A stretch of 64,000 bases of DNA from an uncultured Psychrosphaera sp. (lineage in GTDB: Bacteria; Pseudomonadota; Gammaproteobacteria; Enterobacterales; Alteromonadaceae), in the NCBI RefSeq assembly GCF_947500655.1, contig NZ_CANMSK010000002.1, positions 230,174 through 294,173 on the forward strand. The letters are read 5' to 3'. The notes under the pieces are model-generated. The model was given only the letters and a program-made list of their open reading frames with translations, did no database searches and was not told the origin of the DNA. Numbering within the stretch: the first letter of the stretch is position 1; the number at the start of each line of letters is the position of its first letter. Made by a program: the position numbers and the translations under genes. Of this stretch, positions 17,328-25,230 are shown piece by piece.

Positions 17328-18413
17328 TTACTTTTTTAAATTTAGCATCTCTTGATATAAATCTGGTCGGTAAACATCTTTAAGTAATTGTTGTTTCATT
17401 GCTTGAGTAAAGTCTTTTGGTAATTGATTAGCTAAAATCATCTTGTCCAATAAAACTCGACCTTGGCTTAATTGTGGTAGGTTTGCGTCTTTACTAATAA
17501 AACGGTTATAAGCTGGGATCTCTCTAGGCATACCGTCTTTTGTTGTTAAACAACTACCAATTAACGATGGCGCTATAACATCTAAAGATTCATCTAGGTA
17601 AGTTTGTAGCACTCTAGCTGCTTCAAATCGGTTAGCTATGGAATCTAGCCATTCACACGCTTGTTGTACAGCGGCTAACATAGCTAAAAAAGTGTTCGGA
17701 TTTTTTTGTTGCCATTTTTTAGTGACCGCTAATACTTTCTCTGGTGCTTCTTGCCAAATATCACATGAGGTGATCACTGTAGCACCAATACCAGCTCTTA
17801 CTGCTTTGGTATTCCAAGGCGTACCAACACAAAAACTATCTATCTCATTATTTTCTAATGCGGTAGTCATTTCAGTTGGTGGAATAAAAATAATTTCAAT
17901 GTCGTTATCAACATTAATACCAGCTAATGATAACCAGTCTCTTAATTGGAAAAAGTGACAAGAATATGGATAAACTGCAGCAAAACGCAATTTAGGCTCA
18001 TCGTTTTTCTGTCTGTTTAATACAAGTTGTTTTATCCATGAAGAATCAAGAGGTAATGAAGGCTCTTTACCATGGTTTAGTTTTTTGATTTGATCAAACA
18101 GAGCGATCGATAATGTAATACCATTACCATTCATACTTAAATTAAAGGCGTTAATTACGTCACATTTAGCACTATTTAATCCTAATGTACTAGCAAACGG
18201 CATAGGTGCTAATACTTGTGCAGCATCTAATAAGTCTGTGTGTAACCTGTCTCTAACGGTTGCCCATGAGTGCTGTGTATGTAAGTTGACATCAAGCCCC
18301 CACTTTTCAAAAAGGCCTAAATGTTTTGCCATAACAAGTGGCGCGCAATCAGTAAGTGCAACTATACCTATGTTTAATTCTGTTTGTTCTAACGCTTTAT
18401 TTTCTGTAGTCAT
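17328..18413 (-). CDS. nasS: Nitrate-sensing regulatory protein NasS
   Basis: The start is taken at ATG 18413 (MTTENKALEQTELNIGIVALTDCAP), with GGAG nine bases upstream, immediately after the nasT stop; a GTG at 18428 is the longer alternative. The 361-aa protein belongs to the NrtA/CmpA nitrate-binding fold (VALTDCAPLVMAKHLGLFEKWGLDVNLH, TQHSWATVRDRL, FCVGTPWN). It lacks a signal peptide, as NasS does, and so is cytoplasmic. In Azotobacter and Paracoccus, NasS sequesters NasT until nitrate or nitrite binds. Here it follows nasT and precedes nasA on the same strand. Confidence 0.9.
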   Translation of the reverse strand: MTTENKALEQTELNIGIVALTDCAPLVMAKHLGLFEKWGLDVNLHTQHSWATVRDRLHTDLLDAAQVLAPMPFASTLGLNSAKCDVINAFNLSMNGNGITLSIALFDQIKKLNHGKEPSLPLDSSWIKQLVLNRQKNDEPKLRFAAVYPYSCHFFQLRDWLSLAGINVDNDIEIIFIPPTEMTTALENNEIDSFCVGTPWNTKAVRAGIGATVITSCDIWQEAPEKVLAVTKKWQQKNPNTFLAMLAAVQQACEWLDSIANRFEAARVLQTYLDESLDVIAPSLIGSCLTTKDGMPREIPAYNRFISKDANLPQLSQGRVLLDKMILANQLPKDFTQAMKQQLLKDVYRPDLYQEMLNLKK

Positions 18414-18414
18414 G

Positions 18415-19035
18415 TTATTTTGCTCCACCCATTAACTGCATCATGGAGATAAGATTTTTAGCGACATCTTCCATTTTTTGGCCATTATCCATTGCCATTT
18501 TTCGGATAGCGGAATATGCCTCTTGTTCCGTCATATTTTGTTTTTCAATTAATAACGCTTTTGCCTGATCAACCCACTTTCTTGATTCTAGTTGGCGTTT
18601 AGCGTCTGATAATTCGTTTTTAAGACCTTGGTGTTCATTAAACCTTGCTACAGCAACATCTAAAATGAATTTTGCTCTCTCTGGGTTAGTATCACCGGAA
18701 ACATAAGCACTAACACCTGCTTTTATAGATTCTCGCATTAAGTCAGGTTGGTCTTGTTCGGAAAACATCACAATAGGTTTAGGGTTAAAAGCGGATATGG
18801 TGCTTAAGCTTTCAATCGTGTCACGGTTAGGTGACTCAATATCTATAAGAATGATATCAGGTTCGGTTTTTTCTACTTCTTTTAACAGGGATACACTTGT
18901 GTGAGCCAAGTGCTTTACTAAATAAGGGGTGTCTTTTAATGCAGTTTCAAATGTTAACGCTCGGTCCATATTGTCATCAATAATTAAGACTGTTAACAGT
19001 TTTACTGCTGTTGGTGCTCTTTGTTGTACAGACAT
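18415..19035 (-). CDS. nasT: ANTAR-domain antitermination regulator NasT
   Basis: The 206-aa protein has an N-terminal receiver-like domain (VLIIDDNMDRALTFETAL at 16-33; LIDIESPNRD gives a possible acceptor Asp) and a C-terminal ANTAR RNA-binding domain from about residue 140 (LESRKWVDQAKALLIEKQNMTEQEAYSAIRKMAMDNGQKMEDVA). NasT binds tandem hexaloop hairpins in nas leaders and prevents termination. Matching leaders occur before nasA and the nitrate transporter in this window. It is first in the nasT-nasS pair. Confidence 0.93.
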   Translation of the reverse strand: MSVQQRAPTAVKLLTVLIIDDNMDRALTFETALKDTPYLVKHLAHTSVSLLKEVEKTEPDIILIDIESPNRDTIESLSTISAFNPKPIVMFSEQDQPDLMRESIKAGVSAYVSGDTNPERAKFILDVAVARFNEHQGLKNELSDAKRQLESRKWVDQAKALLIEKQNMTEQEAYSAIRKMAMDNGQKMEDVAKNLISMMQLMGGAK

Positions 19036-19422
19036 ATGAATAAACTAAACCCTTTATTTTACTGCAATTGGATTTTTATGACTCAAGCATCAAGTTTTGA
19101 ACCATAAACGCGCATGATATATTTAAGTTTTATTAGTCTTTGATTTATAGTATGTTTTTTTGACTAAATCATACTTTATTTTAAATAATGTAATTCTCTA
19201 CTAGTGCTCTCGCACCAAAAATAATCATAAATGTGTTAAAAAACGCACAGAGATAGTGAGATGTTTTCCTATAAAGATCAAGGAGTTTAATTATTCCAAC
19301 TATAGATTTACCGATCACCCATATAAAATTTTTGCTAAAAGTGACATGTTATAAATCGTTTTTGTTATTTTTAGCCTTCAAGTATAAGTGGCGACTATCT
19401 TAAAAAAGTCATACAAACTATA
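19036..19422. other. Divergent intergenic region between nasT and a VF530-like gene
   Basis: This 387-base gap is AT-rich. It contains one imperfect inverted repeat (AGTATG..CATACT, about 19149-19174) and no ORF, tRNA or convincing NtrC or sigma-54 site. It should hold the promoters of both flanking genes, which I could not place. Confidence 0.4.
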
Positions 19423-19893
19423 ATGAATACATCTAATAGATTAATAGTAATTCAATATCCCATGAGCAACGAAGAAATATACAAAAATAACCCATTACAC
19501 GGTAAAAAATTAGAGCAGATTTTAGAAGAACTTGTGGACTTTTATGGCTGGGGTATTCTATTTGCGTACATTAATATTAACTGCTTTAAGACGAATCCAA
19601 GTATTGAATCTAGCTGTAAGTTTTTAAGAAAAACTCAATGGGCGTTAGAGAAAGTTGAAAGCTTTTATATGTATAAACTAAAAAACCTGCCAAAGCCTGA
19701 TGATACTCAATTTGACTTACCACCTCGTGATCGCATAGTACCGTTAAATCAAAAACCAAGAACGCCAAGAGAGCTTAGTTTGGAAGATGCGGAACGTGTA
19801 CGTTACAACAAGCAAAAAGCCAATTTAACTCGCTCTATTAGACAAAAAGCATCTACTGCAGAAGATCCTTGGGGCATGTCACGCAGGAAATAA
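19423..19893 (+). CDS. VF530-family (DUF2132) putative DNA-binding protein with basic tail
   Basis: Residues about 20-85 match the VF530 fold: [42 protein letters not shown] and [20 protein letters not shown] are the family's conserved segments (L-H-G, INCF, FLRKTxWA). A C-terminal tail rich in Arg/Lys/Pro follows, absent from the compact family members and possibly a nucleic-acid contact. ATG 19462 (MSNEEIYK) is a likely alternative start and gives 143 aa. It lies 77 bases before the RDD gene in the same direction. Confidence 0.82.
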   Translation: MNTSNRLIVIQYPMSNEEIYKNNPLHGKKLEQILEELVDFYGWGILFAYININCFKTNPSIESSCKFLRKTQWALEKVESFYMYKLKNLPKPDDTQFDLPPRDRIVPLNQKPRTPRELSLEDAERVRYNKQKANLTRSIRQKASTAEDPWGMSRRK

Positions 19894-19970
19894 ACAGGTT
19901 TGTAATTTTAAAACTAACTTGTTAGATTATTAAAATAATTAGTTAGATTAAGCATAAAAAGGAAAACAGA

Positions 19971-20564
19971 ATGGAATCAAAAATAGATTTTTCAACTTAC
20001 TCATTAGAAGAACTTAATTCTTCAGCTCAAACAATAGATAGAGAAAAGTATCCTGAAAGAGCAAAAGAGATAGATGATTTAATTAATCAAAAAAATATTG
20101 AGATCAACGCGGTTGTTGAAAAAGAAGTGGGTGAAAAAGCATCCAGAGGCGACCGATTTATTGCTGCTGTTATTGATGGAGTAATTGGTATTGCAGGCAT
20201 TATACCTGTTGTTCTTTATGTTGGGCTTGAGGCATTTAAAGAGCCATCAGTGTCTTTATTAGCATTTATGTTTTTATATGGCTTAGTAATGTTTTTGTTA
20301 TTTCATGGTTATCTGTTGGCAAACTACGCCCAAACGATAGGTAAGCACTTTCTTTCTATTCGTATTGAAAATTTAGATGGGACACAAGCTAGCTTTACCA
20401 CTATCTTTTTTAAACGCTTATTAGTAATGCAGGTTATTGCTCAAATACCTATGGTTGGAACTATTATTGTTGGCTTAATTAACCCTCTGTTTATTTTTAC
20501 TAAAGAAAAACGTTGTTTACATGATTATATTGCACAAACAAAAGTAAGTTACACAGCGAAATAG
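19971..20564 (+). CDS. RDD-family membrane protein
   Basis: The 197-aa protein has a charged N-terminal region (residues 1-55, probably helical) followed by an RDD domain: ASRGDRFIAAVIDGVIGIAGIIP with the R-D-D-like residues, a second helix pair (SLLAFMFLYGLVMFLLFHGYLL), GKHFLSIRIENLDG, and a last membrane segment ending near HDYIAQTKVSY. That gives about three to four membrane helices. RDD proteins are suspected transporters with mostly unknown substrates. RBS AAGGAAAA precedes the ATG. Confidence 0.85.
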   Translation: MESKIDFSTYSLEELNSSAQTIDREKYPERAKEIDDLINQKNIEINAVVEKEVGEKASRGDRFIAAVIDGVIGIAGIIPVVLYVGLEAFKEPSVSLLAFMFLYGLVMFLLFHGYLLANYAQTIGKHFLSIRIENLDGTQASFTTIFFKRLLVMQVIAQIPMVGTIIVGLINPLFIFTKEKRCLHDYIAQTKVSYTAK

Positions 20565-20610
20565 TAAATTGTTCAATATTTAATGTGATTGGACTAATTC
20601 ATAGTTTATT

Positions 20611-20654
20611 ACCAAAAAAAAACCAGTTACTCCCGTGCGGGGAAGTAACTGGTT
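20611..20654 (-). terminator. Strong terminator of the EF-hand gene pair
   Basis: AACCAGTTACT (20621-20631) pairs with AGTAACTGGTT (20644-20654), 11 bp. On the minus strand it is followed by nine T (A-run 20613-20621 on plus), so it terminates the EF-hand transcript. Confidence 0.88.
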
Positions 20655-20669
20655 AATATTAGATAACGG

Positions 20670-20711
20670 CTTTAGCTAGTCCATTTAAATCCAGGGGCGA
20701 ACTAGCTAAAG
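20670..20711. repeat. Second long inverted repeat in the EF-hand 3' region
   Basis: CTTTAGCTAGT (20670-20680) pairs with ACTAGCTAAAG (20701-20711), 11 bp around a 20-base loop. It lies between the EF-hand stop and the terminator and has no T-run, so it could stabilise the mRNA 3' end or be part of a 3'-UTR RNA. Confidence 0.7.
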
Positions 20712-20730
20712 TGTGTAGCTCACCATTCTA

Positions 20731-21003
20731 TTAGAATGATTCAAGTTCTCTTTTACTTAGCTCACCGTCTTTGTTGAAGTCGATGCTGCTGAAATTTTCC
20801 ATAAGCGTTTTGTTATTGCTTGCAGCAACTTCAGCTTTGCTTAATGAACCATTTTTATCAGCATCAAACTGACTTAACAATTTAGCTAGGTCTGCTTTTG
20901 GAGCGCTAGCTGTTTCAGTTGTAACCGGTGCATTTGCACTTGCGTAGAATGTAACTAATAAAGAAGCAACTGCTGCTAGTGAAAGATTTTTTAAATTAAA
21001 CAT
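20731..21003 (-). CDS. Small secreted EF-hand protein, copy 2
   Basis: The 90-aa protein has an N-terminal signal peptide (LSLAAVASLLVTFYASA, cleavage after ASA) and two EF-hand loops near the C-terminus, DADKNGSLSKAE and DFNKDGELSKRE, each with the D-x-D/N-x-N/D-G pattern and a final Glu. It should be a periplasmic or exported calcium-binding protein. It is a close tandem copy of the gene at 21055, 51 bases away, and the pair ends at the 20611 terminator. Control by sigma-54/GlrR is inferred from the shared upstream region. Confidence 0.85.
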   Translation of the reverse strand: MFNLKNLSLAAVASLLVTFYASANAPVTTETASAPKADLAKLLSQFDADKNGSLSKAEVAASNNKTLMENFSSIDFNKDGELSKRELESF

Positions 21004-21054
21004 ATTGATTTTCCTTTATATTTTTTTAACTAAAATGCGTTAATTATGATTCTA

Positions 21055-21333
21055 TTAAAGTGATTTAAGTTCTTTTTTACTTAACTCACCGTCTTTGTTC
21101 GTGTCGATGCTGCTGAAATTTTCCATTAGCGTTTTGTTATTGCTTGCAGCAACTTCAGCTTTGCTTAATGAACCATTTTTATCAGCGTCAAACTGGGTTA
21201 ATAATATAGTTAGGTCTGCTTTTGGAGCGCTAGCTACTTCAGTTGTAACCGGTGCATTTGCACTTGCATAAAATGTTACTAATAAAGAAGCAACTGCTGC
21301 TAGAGAGATATTTTTTAAATTAAACATATTCAT
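21055..21333 (-). CDS. Small secreted EF-hand protein, copy 1
   Basis: The 92-aa protein has a signal peptide and two EF-hand loops, DADKNGSLSKAE and DTNKDGELSKKE, and is nearly identical to copy 2, differing in a few positions such as TILLTQ for AKLLSQ. It is first in the two-gene transcript. The start may be the first Met or the third residue Met (MFNLKN), which matches the start of copy 2. About 45 bases of leader separate it from a sigma-54-type promoter at 21389-21404. Confidence 0.86.
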   Translation of the reverse strand: MNMFNLKNISLAAVASLLVTFYASANAPVTTEVASAPKADLTILLTQFDADKNGSLSKAEVAASNNKTLMENFSSIDTNKDGELSKKELKSL

Positions 21334-21388
21334 TTTTCCTTTATATTATAATTAACGTAGTAGATTATTTTACTATCGATAGGGATAT

Positions 21389-21404
21389 AGCACCTTGTGT
21401 GCCA
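21389..21404 (-). promoter_or_regulatory. Sigma-54 promoter of the EF-hand pair
   Basis: The minus strand reads TGGCACACAAGGTGCT: a perfect TGGCAC at -24 and TGCT at -12, with GG and GC ten bases apart. The predicted start is near 21378, pointing at the EF-hand genes. Confidence 0.8.
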
Positions 21405-21456
21405 AAGTGTAACTATTTGATATTAAAGGCAAAATTGTAAATCATTGGTTTTTATC

Positions 21457-21474
21457 TGTCGCCAATTAGCAACA
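21457..21474. promoter_or_regulatory. Imperfect GlrR-type site
   Basis: TGTC-N10-AACA differs in one base from the GlrR (QseF) site TGTC-N10-GACA known from enterobacteria. It lies about 80-95 bases upstream of the predicted EF-hand start site. Confidence 0.55.
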
Positions 21475-21578
21475 GTTAAAATATTTCAATTTAGTATCTC
21501 TACAGTAAATTAGTAATAAATATTAAATTATCCTTAAAAAACAATGACTAATGTTGTTTATCTATAAATCTTACTGAC

Positions 21579-21596
21579 TGTCGTCAATTTAAGACA
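21579..21596. promoter_or_regulatory. Perfect GlrR-type site upstream of glrK
   Basis: TGTC-GTCAATTTAA-GACA matches TGTC-N10-GACA exactly. It lies 78 bases before the glrK start codon and about 200 bases from the EF-hand start site, so it could serve either direction. A weak sigma-54-like GG-N10-GC occurs at 21621-21634 before glrK. Confidence 0.68.
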
Positions 21597-21673
21597 ATGT
21601 TGTTTATCCTGTTCAAACAAGGTTAAATCAACGCCTCAGTTATTTGTTTTCAATATAAGAAGTACATTAATTA

Positions 21674-23158
21674 ATGCAGAAATGGATTAAAAATTTATCG
21701 TTTTATCATCTTTCGATTAAAACACTGACATTGATGGGGTTTGGTTTAGTTGCCTTACCGCTAGTTTTGGCTTTTTTATACAGTGCTAATCAAGTGAATC
21801 AACTGTCTCAGCAAGGAACCTCTGCTATTTTTAATGTGGCTGAGTTAGTTGAGAATAATCGTCAAATTAGTCAAACCCTTATTCGTCTTGAAAGGTTCGC
21901 CAGCCAATATCTTGTATTAAAAGAACAAGAGTTGCTCAAACAATACACTGAGCAAAAACAACAGCTAAAAACGGTTTTAGCACAAGAATTTAAAACCTAT
22001 AACGATGAACAGTTTTCTCTTTTAGTGCAGCAGTTTGCTAGCAAAGTAAAAGAAATAGATCAGTTAATACAAATGACTTCTGTTAACTCAGTAAATTTAG
22101 AACAGTTGCAAAGTCACTTTAAACAGTTTGCCCAGTTAAATCAGAAATTATCACTGCATTCAAATCAGCTTATTAATCAACAAGCTAATAATATGGTGGC
22201 GTCGGGTAATGAAATAAAAAAAACCATGATGTTTAGTTTACTTGTTATTCCGATGACACTATTTATTGCGGGTATTTTTATTATATTGATCACTCGTCCA
22301 TTAAAAGAGCTGATCAATAAAATAAAGCTATTAGAACAAGGTAACTTTGAATCACCTATTATGGTTGAAGGCTCAACTGAGATAGAAGAAATCGCGGATG
22401 CACTAGAATTAATGCGCAGACGCCTGCATGCATTAGAGCTACAAAAATCTAGCTTTATTCGCCATATATCCCATGAATTAAAAACACCGTTAGCAGCAAT
22501 TAGAGAAGGCACTGAGCTGCTTTATGATAATAGCGTAGGTGAATTAAATAATGATCAACAAGAAGTGACGAACATTATTCGTACTAGTGTTACTCGTTTA
22601 CAACGATTAATAGAGGACTTGCTTGATTTTAATATCGTACTGGACTCAACCAGTTTACAAGATGCTGAGGTTATAAATTTAAACCAAGAAATTGAGCAGG
22701 CTTTATCTTTATGGGCTTTAGATATAAAAAGAAAACAGTTAACGGTTATTCAGCAAGTGGATGATATTTCGTTGCAATGTAATAGTAAGCAGCTTAGCGT
22801 TATCTTAGATAACATTTTATCCAATGCAATTAAGTTCTCTCCCGATAAAGGCACAATTACGATAAAAGGTTGGATAGAGCAGCAAAGGCTACAACTAACG
22901 ATAACTGACCAAGGTGTTGGTATTGAACCATCACTTTATAACAAAATATTTGATGCTTTTTATCAGGGGCCTACAGCGCATAACAGCCAAATAAAAAGCA
23001 GTGGTTTAGGGCTAACCATAGTGAAAGAATTACTTATGCGTTTAAATGGCAGTATTACTATAGAAAGCATTGCTTCTACTAGCACTACATTCAAAATAAG
23101 CTTGCCGAAAACACAATTAATGACACCAATAAAAACTTATCATCTGGAAAAATCTTAA
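21674..23158 (+). CDS. glrK: Sensor histidine kinase GlrK (QseE-type)
   Basis: The 494-aa inner-membrane kinase has two membrane segments (about residues 15-36 and 175-200) enclosing a Gln-rich helical periplasmic domain, then a HAMP linker, a dimerisation/phosphoacceptor helix (FIRHISHELKTPLAAIREG; His acceptor), and a HATPase domain (NILSNAIKFSP, DQGVGIEP, GLGLTIVKEL). The order kinase, lipoprotein, sigma-54 activator is that of the E. coli glrK-qseG-glrR operon, which senses envelope signals. The identification rests on that order and the architecture. Confidence 0.88.
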   Translation: MQKWIKNLSFYHLSIKTLTLMGFGLVALPLVLAFLYSANQVNQLSQQGTSAIFNVAELVENNRQISQTLIRLERFASQYLVLKEQELLKQYTEQKQQLKTVLAQEFKTYNDEQFSLLVQQFASKVKEIDQLIQMTSVNSVNLEQLQSHFKQFAQLNQKLSLHSNQLINQQANNMVASGNEIKKTMMFSLLVIPMTLFIAGIFIILITRPLKELINKIKLLEQGNFESPIMVEGSTEIEEIADALELMRRRLHALELQKSSFIRHISHELKTPLAAIREGTELLYDNSVGELNNDQQEVTNIIRTSVTRLQRLIEDLLDFNIVLDSTSLQDAEVINLNQEIEQALSLWALDIKRKQLTVIQQVDDISLQCNSKQLSVILDNILSNAIKFSPDKGTITIKGWIEQQRLQLTITDQGVGIEPSLYNKIFDAFYQGPTAHNSQIKSSGLGLTIVKELLMRLNGSITIESIASTSTTFKISLPKTQLMTPIKTYHLEKS

Positions 23159-23160
23159 TT

Positions 23161-23745
23161 ATGAACACTTTTTCAACTCATATTTCTTTATTACGAGTGA
23201 CTTTGTTAATTGCATTTTCTGTCTCGCTTTGTGGTTGCCAATCAATGGCTCTAGATACAAACGATGACAGCGATAACATTAAGGTTATCGACAAGGAGCA
23301 CTCTTCTTATGGTAATTATTATTTATGGATAAAAAGCTTAAATAATGATGAATTACTAGCTGAGATAGACAAACAACAGGTTGAACAATCCAACGGAAAT
23401 CAAGGGGCTGAATATAATTTATTGCTGTTACATAGCTTGCCAAATTCACCAATACATAATCCTTATATTGCCAAGGAAAAACTGAATAAACAAACATCAC
23501 CTCAGCACTTTAACGTGGCTGATCTTGCCTTTATTGTTATGCTAAAAGATCAACTTAATCAGCAGTTACTTATTCTTAACAGAGTAATAGATAAAGACAA
23601 AACTAATACTGAAAGTCAAAAGCAATTAGAGGTTCAACAGCAATCTATTGAGCAGCTTGAGCAGCGAACCCAAAAATTACAGCAACAGATTATTCAGTTA
23701 AAAAATATTGAACGCTCAATTAATGATCATGGAACACCGCTATGA
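23161..23745 (+). CDS. qseG: QseG/YfhG-like outer-membrane lipoprotein
   Basis: The 194-aa protein has a signal peptide ending in a lipobox (SVSLCGCQS; Cys near residue 26) and a C-terminal coiled coil rich in Gln and Glu (from about residue 145). In E. coli QseG is an outer-membrane lipoprotein that activates the kinase GlrK/QseE. Sequence outside the lipobox is not distinctive, so the call depends on its place between glrK (2 bases before) and glrR (4-base overlap). Confidence 0.75.
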   Translation: MNTFSTHISLLRVTLLIAFSVSLCGCQSMALDTNDDSDNIKVIDKEHSSYGNYYLWIKSLNNDELLAEIDKQQVEQSNGNQGAEYNLLLLHSLPNSPIHNPYIAKEKLNKQTSPQHFNVADLAFIVMLKDQLNQQLLILNRVIDKDKTNTESQKQLEVQQQSIEQLEQRTQKLQQQIIQLKNIERSINDHGTPL

Positions 23746-25172
23746 ATGTAGATGCAAAGGTGACTGTAATACCTAGTACAGACGATAACCTCATAGATGA
23801 AGAAAACGTTAATGAGCTACAAGTAAAAGAAAAAATACTTATCGTTGATGACGACCCGAGTTTATTACGTTTATTAGGCATACGTTTAAATGCAGCTAAC
23901 TACCATGTTGAGTCGGCACAAAGTGCAAAAGAAGCATTAGGTGTTTTAAAAAGTTTTCAGCCACAGTTAGTGATAAGCGACTTGCGCATGGAAGGTATGG
24001 ATGGCATGGCTTTATTTGAAAAAATACGCCAACAATATCCAAGCTTACCTGTGATCATTATGACCGCGCACGGCACCATTCCGGATGCGATTAATGCTAC
24101 CAAACAAGGCGTGTTCAGCTTTTTAACTAAGCCATTTGAAAGCCGAGAACTACTCGATATAGTTCAACAAGCTATTCGTTTACAGCCACTCTCAAGTCAA
24201 GGCAGTGATGATCAAGAAGCCCATTTATGGCGTGACAAAATAATCTCTCGCAGTGGAGTAATGGAAACGCTGTTACAACAAACCTTTCAAGTTGCAAAAA
24301 GTGACTTCAGTTTATTAATAAACAGCCAAAGTGGTACAGGTAAAGAATTATTAGCCCAAGCTATTCATCAAGCAAGTGAGCGACGTACTAAACCGTTTAC
24401 CGCAATTAACTGTGCTGCAATACCCGAACAGTTATTAGAGTCTGAATTGTTTGGCCACAGAAAAGGTGCGTTCACCGGAGCAGACCAACACCATGTTGGT
24501 TTATTTGAAGCAAGTGATGGCGGCACATTATTTTTAGATGAAATTGGCGATATGCCAATGAGCTTTCAAGTAAAATTATTACGTGCCTTACAAGAAAAAG
24601 AAGTGCGGCCGGTTGGCAGTACCAGCTCAGTGAAGGTGGATGTTCGTATTATTTCAGCTACCCATAAAAATCTGCAAAAAGCGATAAAAGAGCAGACCTT
24701 TAGAGAAGATTTGTATTACCGCTTAAATGTAGTTGAGCTTGTTTTACCACCATTAGCGGAACGTAGAGAAGATATTCCATTATTAGCTCAACACTTTTTA
24801 AGTCAAACATCTGGGCAGACAACCAAGCAAGTAAATGGGTTTTCTCAAACTGCAATGGAGTTGCTTATTTGTGCTCCGTGGCCTGGAAATATTAGGCAAT
24901 TACAAAATGTAGTTGAGCAAAGTGTGGCCTTGTCTACCGAGTCATTAATTAGTGAGTCATTAGTAAGAAGTGCGTTACGAGAAGCGCCAACTCAGCATCC
25001 GTCGTTTCAAGAAGCGCGAGACCAGTTTGAGCGTGATTACTTAGCTACGATATTAAAAGCAACGGCTGGTAATGTATCGCAAGCTGCAAAAATGGCACAA
25101 CGAAACCGCACAGAATTTTATAAGTTACTAAATAAACATCATTTAAACCCTGAAGCATTTAGGGAAGGGTGA
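23742..25172 (+). CDS. glrR: Sigma-54-dependent response regulator GlrR (QseF-type)
   Basis: The 476-aa NtrC-family regulator contains a receiver domain (ILIVDDDPSLLRLLG; phospho-Asp in VISDLRMEGMDG), an AAA+ domain with a Walker A-like SQSGTGKELLAQAIH, the sigma-54-contacting GAFTGA loop, Walker B DGGTLFLDEIGD, and an arginine-finger region REDLYYRLN, and a C-terminal Fis-type helix-turn-helix (LKATAGNVSQAAKMAQRNRTEFYKLL). Its ATG overlaps the end of qseG. A perfect TGTC-N10-GACA site lies upstream of this operon, suggesting self-regulation. Confidence 0.92.
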   Translation: MNVDAKVTVIPSTDDNLIDEENVNELQVKEKILIVDDDPSLLRLLGIRLNAANYHVESAQSAKEALGVLKSFQPQLVISDLRMEGMDGMALFEKIRQQYPSLPVIIMTAHGTIPDAINATKQGVFSFLTKPFESRELLDIVQQAIRLQPLSSQGSDDQEAHLWRDKIISRSGVMETLLQQTFQVAKSDFSLLINSQSGTGKELLAQAIHQASERRTKPFTAINCAAIPEQLLESELFGHRKGAFTGADQHHVGLFEASDGGTLFLDEIGDMPMSFQVKLLRALQEKEVRPVGSTSSVKVDVRIISATHKNLQKAIKEQTFREDLYYRLNVVELVLPPLAERREDIPLLAQHFLSQTSGQTTKQVNGFSQTAMELLICAPWPGNIRQLQNVVEQSVALSTESLISESLVRSALREAPTQHPSFQEARDQFERDYLATILKATAGNVSQAAKMAQRNRTEFYKLLNKHHLNPEAFREG

Positions 25173-25230
25173 TCTAAAAGCTTAATTAGGCGCATAAAAA
25201 CCAGCGTCAATAATGATCTTGGTTTAACAC

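Noticed and set aside
21621..21634. Sigma-54 promoter for glrK (GG-N10-GC)
   Set aside because: Spacing is right but the flanking bases do not match TGGCAC or TTGC; mentioned in the GlrR-site entry only.
21334..21673. A GlmY-like sRNA upstream of glrK, as in E. coli
   Set aside because: No terminator hairpin with T-run or GlmY-like structure in the plus direction; only GlrR-type sites and promoters were found.
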